NCBI RefSeq assembly: GCF_000230835.1
Contig: NZ_CM001240.1
Span: 4,227,779 to 4,291,778 of the forward strand
Direction: 5' to 3'
From: Clostridium sp. DL-VIII
GTDB taxonomy: Bacteria > Bacillota > Clostridia > Clostridiales > Clostridiaceae
DNA length: 64,000 nucleotides
Both the position numbers and the translations under genes were made by a program. The number at the start of each line of letters is the position of its first letter. Within the stretch, counting starts at the first letter, position 1. The notes beneath the pieces were generated by a model. That model was not told where the DNA came from. It made no database searches and saw only the letters and a program-made list of their open reading frames with translations. Shown piece after piece: positions 45,031 through 53,478 of the stretch.

Positions 45031-46751
45031 CTAGTACTTGATCTCATATTGTTTTTCTTCTTTATAGAGTCCTATCTGATTAGAATAATACTCCTTAACA
45101 ATGATCTTATTTAATCTATCGGAAGCTAAATCCTTATATATATCTATGCTTTGAAATCCATTTCTTTCTCCAACCACTTGTCCACACAATGAGGCTGCTG
45201 AAATTAGCAACAAATCTCCTTGAGAATCATCTCCGTAAGTAATATGTCTTTCAATTAATGATTGGTGTTTATGCCCTGAAAATATAAACTTGAAACCTAG
45301 TTGATTAAGTGTATATTTAAATTTATATACATTTAGAATATCTGCATATTTTTTTACTTCTACAGACGGATGTGGGACAATATTATTATGTACTACTGCA
45401 AGCTTTGTATATCTATCAAAGTCATCTATTTCGTTAGATAATTTATCTACTAATTTAATTAACTCATCTATTTTTTCTTCTTTGATATAAAATAGTTCCT
45501 GTTTATCATCTTCAGGTGATATATGAACTGAGTTAAATCCTATAATAAATAATTTTAATTCTTTATTTAAAATATACTTATTCTTAACAAATGGACTATT
45601 ATATTCAGAGAAATAGCTAATAAATTTAGAGAATTGAATTTTTTCATTTGTTCCGTCCCTATCACAATCATGATTTCCTGGAACAATATAAATATTATCT
45701 TGATTTATATTTAATTCAGATAAATGTTTTAGACATTCACTAAGACCATTTTCTTCATTTTTAGTTGTTAAATCTCCACTAACTATCAAAAATGTATCTT
45801 GTGATATATTATCATTAAATTTTTTTTGAAATTATTAAATAATGGAACTTTCAAGCCTTCTACGCCTTTAAGATTATCCTTATTATCAATTCCATCATTA
45901 ATGCTTGAACCAAAATGTAAGTCTGAAATATGAATTATAGATATTTCTTTATTTAATCCACTTAATTTTTCTTCATTTTCTATAGTAATCTTATCTCCCA
46001 ATAAGTATTTTATCCCGCTAGGCGTAATATCAATTAAACCAGAACTAAAATTGTCATAAAATATTAAATCTCTTCTAAAACTCGAATAGACTTCATTTTC
46101 AATTATTTTCTTTATTTCCTGTAAGCTATTTTTATCATATAATTTACTTTCCTCAACATCATATAAATTTGAATACTTCGACAGTTCATCCTCAATGGAA
46201 GATAAATATCTCATAATTAGTTCATGAATTTGTATTTTTTTATTATAATTATTTTTATAAAGATAAATTATTTCTAATAAATCTTTAATTAATGTTTTTG
46301 TCTTACTTTCAGGTATTTTAATAGTTTTCAAATATGATATCTCCGCTGAAATTGCTGCTTCACTTTCAATAAATAGATTAATTGAGCTGTTGCTACTAGC
46401 TAATTTTAAATTATATTTAAATCCTAAAAGTGTAAGCTTGTATCCATCCGCAGAAAATATACCATAGCTCTCAATCATATTTAATGCTACTAATTCACTT
46501 ATAATCTTATTGTAAAATTCTTCAATACTTTCTACTTTATCAATATTTTTACTAGTTAATATCCCCCAAGTATCGTTCTCTTCAGTCTTATACTGGTAAA
46601 AATGTGAATATAAAACAACCTTTATTTGTTCCTTTTTCACTTTTCCATCAACATATTCTCCAGTATCAGATAAACTAGAAACTTCATATAGTTCTTTAAA
46701 AATCAAACTAGCTGCATCATTTTTATTTTTATTATTGTATTCTACTTTCAT
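45031..46751 (-). pseudogene. Metallophosphoesterase with N-terminal regulatory part, split by a frameshift in A8
   Basis: One gene in two frames. The first part (46751 to 45786) has ~270 N-terminal residues with a winged-helix-like segment (LVALNMIESYGIFSADGYKLTLLGF) and metal motif I (HISDLHFG). The second (to 45031) has motifs II-V: IVSGDLT, VPGNHDCD, VVHNNIVPHP and FSGHKHQ. All five calcineurin-type motifs are therefore present but divided. The break is in a run of eight A on the coding strand (45830-45837); nine would restore FKKKFNDNISQDTFLIVSGD. Slippage, sequencing error or real decay are all possible. AAGGAGG precedes the start. About 570 residues if restored; first gene of the three-gene unit. 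Confidence 0.72.
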
Positions 46752-46846
46752 AATTGCCTCCTTATATGTAACTATGACTATTAACATATTGTCTAATATT
46801 TGTATCTTACCATTTTAAATCCATAGTGCCTAATCGCATAATCTAG

Positions 46847-47065
46847 TTATTGATTGTTATATTCATCCAAAGAAATAATAACCGCATTATTACTAAATCT
46901 ATCCAAAATATTGTAAGGAAATGTATTATCTCTTCCGAACTTAATGCAAATTTTATAACAACGTATAAACTTTGTCATACCACTGCTATTCTTATGTATA
47001 AATACGACAACTTGCAACAAATTCTTTGACATCAGAGTGTTGCTACAACAGAAATTTACACTCAT
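46847..47065 (-). pseudogene. Unrecognised reading-frame remnant
   Basis: A 72-codon frame (ending FGRDNTFPYNILDRFSNNAVIISLDEYNN) without a ribosome binding site, between the phosphoesterase and the broken HNH gene. The ending looks protein-like, so it may be the tail of a decayed gene. Family unknown. Confidence 0.25.
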
Positions 47066-47129
47066 ATTTATGAGAGAATCAATTAAAATCTGCTTTAAGC
47101 TCTAATCAATTAGCCCTGCTGATTAATAA

Positions 47130-48074
47130 TTACTTTTTACCATATTCTTTTATAACTAATTTTTCTACCATATCACCATATTGCGACTTCATCTTTTTAC
47201 CAAATTCATTAAAATGTTTTTGTGTATATTCAATATCAGGAACTAAACTATCAACTTGAGCATCCATTAAGCTCATTCCAGTATATCCTATAATTAAATT
47301 ACTATATCGCCCACTCAAATTATCATTAGCCCGTTCTAATGTAACCTCATTATTGCTTACATTTGTATAAGGAAACATCATTTCTATTAATTTTTTAATA
47401 TTCTCTATATCTTTTAAATTTGATGAGCTTTTCCATAATATTAATATAAATCTTGCTGATGCAAATCTAAATGAATAACTTTTATAAATATCTTTAAAAT
47501 TTAATGGTTTATTTTTTTCTTGAGTGTGAAGTCCATACATCAAAGTTCTATATGGAATAATTCCAGAATCATAAAACTTTAAATCAGTTCCAATGCTTAA
47601 AGGTAAATATATGTCATTTTTTTCACCTAATGGGTTCATATCAACATGCACTCCTGCAAATATTGAAACTCTATCACACGAAACATCTTTACCTAATATA
47701 TAATCAATATTTTTTTCAAACCATGCACAACTTGTTTTTGAAACTCGATTATAATTATAGGCTATTTTAAGCAACCATCTTGACAACATATTGAAATCAA
47801 ATGATATACTAAGTTTCTCATCTCTTTTAAAATCTTTCATGAAAACATCCTTAATCAAATTTACTCCATATGTATCCAATTCTCCCAAATCTTCATTATT
47901 ACATTTAGCACAAACATCTGATATAGATTGTCCAAAATTATCTTTATACGCTCTCTCCTCTGTAAATGTAATATTCTACTCTGGAAACAAATTAATTAAA
48001 CCGTGTGGTATTATATGCTCTTTAGTTTTATTTTGTCTTGCTAATTCTATACCACAATATGCACATTTTTTCAT
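47130..48074 (-). pseudogene. HNH-like zinc-finger protein interrupted by a TAG stop
   Basis: From ATG 48072-48074 the minus strand reads MKKCAYCGIELARQNKTKEHIIPHGLINLFPE, a TAG at 47976-47978, then NITFTEERAYKDNFGQSISDVCAKCNNEDLGELDTYG and a further ~245 residues to 47130. CxxC, EHIIPHG and CxxCN are the order of an HNH-type finger (HNH_5-like). One base change would restore a 314-residue protein. The downstream open frame from 47888 lacks the zinc finger and a binding site, so it is not a likely gene by itself. AAAGAGGTATATC upstream is a weak binding site. Confidence 0.65.
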
Positions 48075-48165
48075 GATATACCTCTTTTCATATTTTTTTG
48101 AATATACTCTAATCGGCTAATGAATAAAATAAATATTTTAAAATCACTAGTTAAATTCTTATAAT

Positions 48166-48360
48166 TCAAAACAATTTTTTTAAATCGTTGTCTTTTTCAA
48201 CTGGTAATATAGAAACATTAATAAATAACTTTCCATAACTCTACTAATTGCAACATAGTATATTCTAAGTTCTTCATTACTTTCTAAATCTAATTTAAAT
48301 AAAAATTCTAATCCTTTTTCATTGATAATAAGAATAACATCATTTAACCATAGCATTTAG
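48166..48360 (-). pseudogene. UvrD/PcrA-type helicase C-terminal remnant
   Basis: The minus strand reads LESNEELRIYYVAISRVME, then one base shifted KLFINVSILPVEKDNDLKKLF and a stop. EELRIYYVAISR is helicase motif VI of UvrD-like proteins, including stand-alone helicases of defence loci. Nothing upstream of it survives. Confidence 0.55.
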
Positions 48361-48448
48361 TTTAGGTTTTGATTGATCTTCGCCGAACTGCCTATTATAG
48401 ACATAATCACCACTTTAACCTTAATAAATAAACCTCCCAAATATAAAA

Positions 48449-48482
48449 AAGATAGAACACTTATCTCTAAACATTCTATCTT
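48449..48482 (-). terminator. Terminator of patA
   Basis: AAGATAGAA (48449-48457) and TTCTATCTT (48474-48482); on the minus strand the stem is followed by six T. Lies about 75 nt after the patA stop. Confidence 0.65.
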
Positions 48483-48556
48483 CATTATACTTCATATTTT
48501 ACAAATTTTATATCATTTCGCCCTATTATTTACAACATTTTTCATAATAATCTATT

Positions 48557-49912
48557 TTATAAATTAAATTCCTTTTTTGTATCTTCTAAAGCTGCGTCCA
48601 TTCTTTCGATTACCTTATCCATATCTTCTTTGGAAATTACTGCTGCGGGTTCAAAACGAATGCATTTAGCGTTTACTAGAGTTCCTGCTGTCATGACTCC
48701 TCTTTTGAACATTCCTTTAGCAACAGAATATCCTACTTCACTTTCACAAAATTCTACTGCAAGCATTAGTCCTGTTCCTCTTACTTCATCAATTACTTCA
48801 GGATATTTCCCCCATAATTTTTCTAATCCTGCTTTAAGATATTCTCCTTTTTCTTTACATTGTCCAGGCACATCATTTTCCAGCATGTATTTTATTGTTG
48901 CAAGTGCTGCTGAGCAGCAGACTGGATTTCCTCCAAATGTTGGTGAACCTAGCAGCCATGGATTATCTATCAATTCTTGTACCCACATTTTAGGCTTGCA
49001 TATAATACCTGTTATTGGCATTATTCCTCCACCAAAAGCTTTACCAAAAGTCATTATATCAGGGACTACACCTTCTGCTTCACATCTCCACATAGTTCCT
49101 GTCCTACCCATACCAGTTTGGATTTCATCAAAAATCAATGCTACATCATATTCATCACATATTTCTCTAACTTCCTTTAGATATCCTTCTGGCGGAATAA
49201 TAATTCCTGCTTCACCCTGTATAGGTTCTATTATAACTGCTGCAACTTTTTCTCCAACAGCTACGAGATTTTTTATAGCTTTTCTCATATCATCTGCATT
49301 GCCATATTCAACATGCTGTACTTGCTGTACCATTGGTGAATACGGTATTCTGTAAGTACTTTTTCCTCCCATTGAGATAGCTCCCATTGACTTACCATGG
49401 AAAGCTCCAACAGTTGAAATATACCATCTGCCGCCAGTAGCAATTCTCGCAAGCTTTAATGACATTTCTACTGCTTCTGCACCTCCATTTGTGAAGAAAC
49501 AGTATTCTAAATCTCCCGGAGTAATATCTGCAACTGCTTTTGCAAGATATCCTCTTAAAGGATCTAATAATTCTTGTGAATGTAAAGCTTGATGATCAAG
49601 CTGTGACTTTACAACATCAAGTATCTCATCATTTCTATGTCCACATGTATAAATTCCAAAGCCGCCTAGGCAATCTATAAATTCTTCTCCGTATAAGCCT
49701 GTACAATATGTTCCCTTATCAGTCCATTCTACAACTGCCGCATTTGTTGATACTGATTTTCTATATTTTAACCAGCCTGGACTCACATAATTATCAAAAT
49801 AATTTACTGTATCTTTTGTTATTTTTTCTTTTTCCTCATTTGTTAGTTCATCACTTTTGATATATCCTATTACTTTTTTTAAATCCTCAATAACCTGTTC
49901 TTTTTGTGCCAT
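48557..49912 (-). CDS. patA: Putrescine aminotransferase-like class III aminotransferase
   Basis: A 451-residue PLP enzyme closely following the E. coli PatA/YgjG plan: long N-terminal helix, YCFFTNGGAEAVEMSLKLAR (phosphate loop), VGAFHGKSMGA, ALIFDEIQTGMGRTG (Asp contacting pyridine N), TFGKAFGGG (Schiff-base Lys) and GSPTFGGNPV. It would convert putrescine to 4-aminobutanal with 2-oxoglutarate as acceptor. PotABCD, an aldehyde dehydrogenase and PII nearby support polyamine breakdown for nitrogen. The leader carries a hexaloop attenuator, a promoter and an upstream palindrome. Confidence 0.88.
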   Translation of the reverse strand: MAQKEQVIEDLKKVIGYIKSDELTNEEKEKITKDTVNYFDNYVSPGWLKYRKSVSTNAAVVEWTDKGTYCTGLYGEEFIDCLGGFGIYTCGHRNDEILDVVKSQLDHQALHSQELLDPLRGYLAKAVADITPGDLEYCFFTNGGAEAVEMSLKLARIATGGRWYISTVGAFHGKSMGAISMGGKSTYRIPYSPMVQQVQHVEYGNADDMRKAIKNLVAVGEKVAAVIIEPIQGEAGIIIPPEGYLKEVREICDEYDVALIFDEIQTGMGRTGTMWRCEAEGVVPDIMTFGKAFGGGIMPITGIICKPKMWVQELIDNPWLLGSPTFGGNPVCCSAALATIKYMLENDVPGQCKEKGEYLKAGLEKLWGKYPEVIDEVRGTGLMLAVEFCESEVGYSVAKGMFKRGVMTAGTLVNAKCIRFEPAAVISKEDMDKVIERMDAALEDTKKEFNL

Positions 49913-49940
49913 AATCAGTACTTCCTTTCTAAAATTAAAA

Positions 49941-49985
49941 TGGCGTATTATATTGATTTTTAAATCATTAATACGCCGTTGTATT
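49941..49985 (-). promoter_or_regulatory. Hexaloop hairpin / terminator attenuator in the patA leader
   Basis: Minus strand AATAC-[AACGGC]-GTATT is a perfect 5-bp hairpin with hexaloop (49970-49985; loop 49975-49980). Its 3' half is the 5' arm of a terminator stem TAATACGCC/GGCGTATTA (49969-49977 with 49942-49950), with an inner TGATTT/AAATCA stem, followed by a T-rich tail. It lies between promoter and start codon. Confidence 0.62.
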
Positions 49986-50008
49986 CATATATTTCTTTTA
50001 TTGATATT

Positions 50009-50097
50009 ATTATAAAATAAACTAATCCTCGATTACAATTCCACTACGGTATGGTTATTGTATTATTTTAAAAGTATTTATACTACTTTATAAGTAG
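50009..50097 (-). promoter_or_regulatory. patA promoter and upstream palindrome
   Basis: Minus strand TTGTAA (50033-50038), 18-nt spacer, TATAAT (50009-50014). The perfect palindrome CTACT-TTATA-AGTAG lies at 50083-50097, its centre 52 nt upstream of the -35. The PII operon has the same motif at nearly the same distance. Confidence 0.6.
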
Positions 50098-50202
50098 ATT
50101 CTTTCTTACTTAATATCTGTTGATACTCACATTTAGTATAGTCACTATATAGATAAACAAATTAAAAATTTAACTTATATATAGAATATTTATGCATTTA
50201 AG

Positions 50203-50426
50203 TCAAACCTTTGTGTGTATCTATACTAGAAATCATATACATTTTTGTGAAGTAGGCATTTGAAATTGAGCTGCTAAAGCTTGTTCCATTTGCTGCTTGT
50301 CACGAACTTGTTTCTGGAGCATGCAGAAATGGGTGCATGCTCACATTTAGAACTTTCAGCGAAAATTTCACAAGTCCTGCGGAATAAAAATGTATGTGAT
50401 TTCGGTAAGCTACCACATAAGTTTAG
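50203..50426 (-). repeat. Palindromic dispersed element, copy 2
   Basis: Same element as 25951-26187 in the opposite orientation: TGAAATTGAGCTGCT, GTTCCATTTGCTGCTTGTC, CAGCGAAAATTTCACAAG and GGTAAGCTACCACATAAGT are recognisable in reverse order. It fills the gap before the LuxR gene at 50586; no gene is inside. Confidence 0.75.
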
Positions 50427-50585
50427 TTTTAAAGTTGGCAATCCATATATACAAGCATATTTAATTGTGATAAACTGTTTTTATTCTTTAGTTTCCAAAA
50501 TACGTGTCATATATTTGCTTTATTTTTCATATGACATCGTTTAACACTTTGCTTAAAAATTATATCAGTACAGAGAGGTATTTTT

Positions 50586-51344
50586 ATGCAGAACAATGAA
50601 TTTCTCTTAATAAATAACATAATATATCAGATATATAGCATTTCTGATTTTGATACTATGAAAATTACATTCTTAAATTTACTTAAAATGTTGGTTCCAA
50701 ACACTGCCTCCAGCATATTAATGGCTGATCATACTAATTCAAAAAACTTACTTTGCGATCCAATTTGCATGCCCGAGGTTTACTCAGATACTGAAAAAAA
50801 TTATCTTTTAAATGAAGATGAAGATTATACCCGATGGATTATGTTAAGTGGACAATCTCTTCTCATCCGTGAAAGTGACTTAATGCCTGAAAGTGAGAGA
50901 ATAAAAACGACACTATATAAAAAATGTTATGAACCTTTTGGACTTCATTATTCTTTACAATTAAATCTAGTATATAATGATGTTTTTCTAGGAGTGGTTA
51001 CAATTTATCGTACTAAAGGAGAAGGGGATTTTACGTCTGATGAGATATTTCTGGTAAAAGCTTTTAGTGATCATTTAAATCTTAGCTTTTACAAGCATTA
51101 TACAAAGAATTCAAAAACTTCTTCCAGCACATCTTATTCAATAGCTGCTCTTGCTTCCAAATATAATTTAACCAATCGCGAATCCGAGATATTACAGCTT
51201 ATTTTTGAAGATATGAATAACGATGAAATTGCTGAAAAACTATTTATAAGTGGATATACTTTAAAAAAACATATTCAGAATCTATATAAAAAATTCAATG
51301 TATCAACTAAATGGAATTTATTAAAATTCAGAGATAAATCATAA
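50586..51344 (+). CDS. LuxR family transcriptional regulator, paralogue 1
   Basis: A 252-residue protein with an N-terminal GAF-like sensor (~1-165) and a LuxR/GerE helix-turn-helix at the end: LTNRESEILQLIFEDMNNDEIAEKLFISGYTLKKHIQNLYKKFNV. It shares layout and much sequence with the regulator at 59598 (NNIIYQI near the start, LxLVYNDVFLGVV, TLKKHI). The two flank the polyamine genes. No phosphorylation site is visible, so a small molecule signal is likely. AGAGAGGT precedes the ATG. Confidence 0.85.
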   Translation: MQNNEFLLINNIIYQIYSISDFDTMKITFLNLLKMLVPNTASSILMADHTNSKNLLCDPICMPEVYSDTEKNYLLNEDEDYTRWIMLSGQSLLIRESDLMPESERIKTTLYKKCYEPFGLHYSLQLNLVYNDVFLGVVTIYRTKGEGDFTSDEIFLVKAFSDHLNLSFYKHYTKNSKTSSSTSYSIAALASKYNLTNRESEILQLIFEDMNNDEIAEKLFISGYTLKKHIQNLYKKFNVSTKWNLLKFRDKS

Positions 51345-51368
51345 ATAATGTTATTTAATTATAAACCA

Positions 51369-51429
51369 TTAAGACAGCAGAATATAATGAGCATTTTTAT
51401 TAAAATCTCATCACATTCTGCTGTCTTAA
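51369..51429 (+). terminator. Terminator of LuxR paralogue 1
   Basis: TTAAGACAGCAGAAT (51369-51383) and ATTCTGCTGTCTTAA (51415-51429) are perfect 15-bp arms; the 31-nt middle holds a second small stem. Confidence 0.7.
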
Positions 51430-51563
51430 TAATCTATTTTATAATTATGAAAAGTATAGATATCCAAAACAAGAAATTCACTTATACACCAGAAATTATT
51501 ATTGATATCACATGAATCAGGCTAATGTATAAGTTGAATTTATAAATTGGATATCTATATTTG

Positions 51564-51801
51564 TTAAACTTAAATGAGATTACTAAACCAGAAATTACAT
51601 ACATTTTTGTGGAACAGGCATATGAAATTGAGCTGTTGAAGGTTCTAATGTGGGCTTGTTCCATTTACAGCTTGTCCAAACTTTACATTTGGAACACGCT
51701 GAAATGGTGACAAGCCCACATTTAGAACCTTCCAGCGAAAATTTCATAAGTCCTGTGGAATAAAAATGTATGTGATTTCGGTAAGCTACCGCATAAGTAT
51801 A
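51564..51801 (-). repeat. Palindromic dispersed element, copy 3
   Basis: Third copy, same orientation as copy 2 and about 1.1 kb from its end. It ends six bases before the aldehyde dehydrogenase stop, so its long hairpin may serve as the transcription end of that gene. Its inner arms GGTTCTAATGTGGGCTTG and CAAGCCCACATTTAGAACC pair almost perfectly. Confidence 0.75.
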
Positions 51802-51807
51802 AATCTT

Positions 51808-53289
51808 TTAGTGTTCATACCAGCCTATTGGGCCTGGTGTTAAATTAATATTTATTTGTTTTATTTCTTGATATTCTTCTAATCCATGGATACCTAATTC
51901 TCTTCCGTATCCACTCATCTTATATCCACCCCAAGGCGCTTCATTGAAAGTTGGATTGTAGCAGTTTATCCATGTGATTCCTGCACGAATTTCTTTTATT
52001 ACCCTTAATGCTCTTGTTCCATCACAAGTAAATACTGCTCCTGCCAATCCATATATTGTGTCATTTGCTAAAGCTATAGCTTCTTCTTCTGTCTTAAAAG
52101 TTTGAATAGTTACTACTGGTCCGAAAATTTCTTCTTTTACAATGGTCATATCTGAAGTGCAGTTATCAAAGATAGTTGGTCTAATATAATATCCTTCTGC
52201 ACATTCACCTTCAGTATATCTCTCACCGCCACAAACTAAAGTTGCGCCTTCTTCTCTGCCTATTTCAATATATTTTAATACTGTTTCCATATGCTCTTTT
52301 GAAACTAGTGGTCCCATATCAGGATTATTTACTGGATTGCCTATAGTAATTGCATTTGCTCTTTCTGCAAGACGTGCTACGAATTTATCTTTTATGGACT
52401 CTTCAATAATTATGCGTGAGCCTGCTGAACATACTTCACCCTGATTAAAGAAAATTCCAATCATAGCCCATTCTACAGCACCTTCAAAATCTGCATCTGC
52501 AAAAATAACATTTGGTGATTTTCCTCCAAGTTCTAACCCTACTTTCTTAAGATTTCTAGCAGCCGCCTTAGCAATACTCTGGCCAACTTCTGTACTGCCT
52601 GTAAAAGTAATCATATCTACATCATTGCTTTCTGCTATCTCCTGCCCTACAGTTCCACCTGACCCCAAAACTAAATTAACGCAGCCTTTTGGAAGCCCAA
52701 CTTCATCAAATATTTGAAATAATTCAATAGTTGATAAAGGAGTGTTTGAGCTTGGCTTAAATACGACACTATTGCCTGCTGCAATTGCTGGCGCTAATTT
52801 CCAAACTGCCATTAAAAATGGATAATTCCAAGGTGTTATCTGTCCACATACACCTACTGGTTCATGAACCGTATATGAATGCATCTGCCCAAAGCCATCA
52901 TTTACATCATAAACGCCTCCATATGGTTTTGTTATTAACCCAGCATAATATCTAAAGCAGTGAATTCCATCATCAATATCGCCTTCTGCTTCACGGAGTG
53001 GTTTTCCATTATCTATAGTATCAAGCATTGCAAATCTATCTCTTTTTTCTGCTATTTTATCAGCAATTTGCAAAAGAATATCCGCACGAGCCTGTGCATT
53101 CATTCTTCTCCATTCTCCTTTTCCATAAAAGGACTCTTTAGCAGCTGCAATAGCTGCTTTAGTATCTTCAACTCCGCCTTCTGTTGTTTTAGCAATTACT
53201 TGTCCATTTGCCGGATTTATAACATCTCTTGTCTTCTTTGAAATTGCCTCCATCCATTCACCATTTATATACATCTTTTTAATTTCCAT
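51808..53289 (-). CDS. Aldehyde dehydrogenase, probable 4-aminobutanal/betaine-aldehyde type
   Basis: A 493-residue ALDH. TGSTEVGQSIA near 230 binds NAD, ELGGKSPNVIF holds the general base Glu, and FNQGEVCSAGSR contains the catalytic Cys. The C-terminus APWGGYKMSGYGRELG is typical of betaine-aldehyde/aminoaldehyde dehydrogenases. In this cluster it would oxidise 4-aminobutanal from PatA to 4-aminobutyrate; betaine aldehyde or another aminoaldehyde is possible. It has its own 190-base upstream gap and ends against repeat copy 3. Confidence 0.88.
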   Translation of the reverse strand: MEIKKMYINGEWMEAISKKTRDVINPANGQVIAKTTEGGVEDTKAAIAAAKESFYGKGEWRRMNAQARADILLQIADKIAEKRDRFAMLDTIDNGKPLREAEGDIDDGIHCFRYYAGLITKPYGGVYDVNDGFGQMHSYTVHEPVGVCGQITPWNYPFLMAVWKLAPAIAAGNSVVFKPSSNTPLSTIELFQIFDEVGLPKGCVNLVLGSGGTVGQEIAESNDVDMITFTGSTEVGQSIAKAAARNLKKVGLELGGKSPNVIFADADFEGAVEWAMIGIFFNQGEVCSAGSRIIIEESIKDKFVARLAERANAITIGNPVNNPDMGPLVSKEHMETVLKYIEIGREEGATLVCGGERYTEGECAEGYYIRPTIFDNCTSDMTIVKEEIFGPVVTIQTFKTEEEAIALANDTIYGLAGAVFTCDGTRALRVIKEIRAGITWINCYNPTFNEAPWGGYKMSGYGRELGIHGLEEYQEIKQININLTPGPIGWYEH

Positions 53290-53478
53290 AATATTTTAAC
53301 CTCCCAATTAATTTCACTTAAATTTACAATCAACCTTTAGCGCTTTGCCAAACTCGTATATATATGTCGTAATAGTAAAATTACATTTAAAACATTTATA
53401 GGCTAAGTAAATACCAGAATATAAAATGTAGAAAACTAATTGCCACATATATATATATACTTTTTATTATTTTAATTC

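Noticed and set aside
47130..47888. Independent 252-residue gene
   Set aside because: No ribosome binding site, and the upstream frame supplies the missing HNH finger after a single TAG; treated as part of one broken gene.
48630..49355. Plus-strand 241-codon frame opposite patA
   Set aside because: Antisense shadow of a well-supported aminotransferase gene.
50041..50056. CCAT-ACCGTA-GTGG hairpin as first (P1) ANTAR hairpin of patA
   Set aside because: It has the right A1/G4 hexaloop but lies upstream of the predicted promoter, so it would not be in the transcript.
53290..53478. Sixth AAnGGn attenuator in the aldehyde dehydrogenase leader
   Set aside because: A hairpin TTTGGC/GCTAAA exists but the loop is five bases and no terminator follows.
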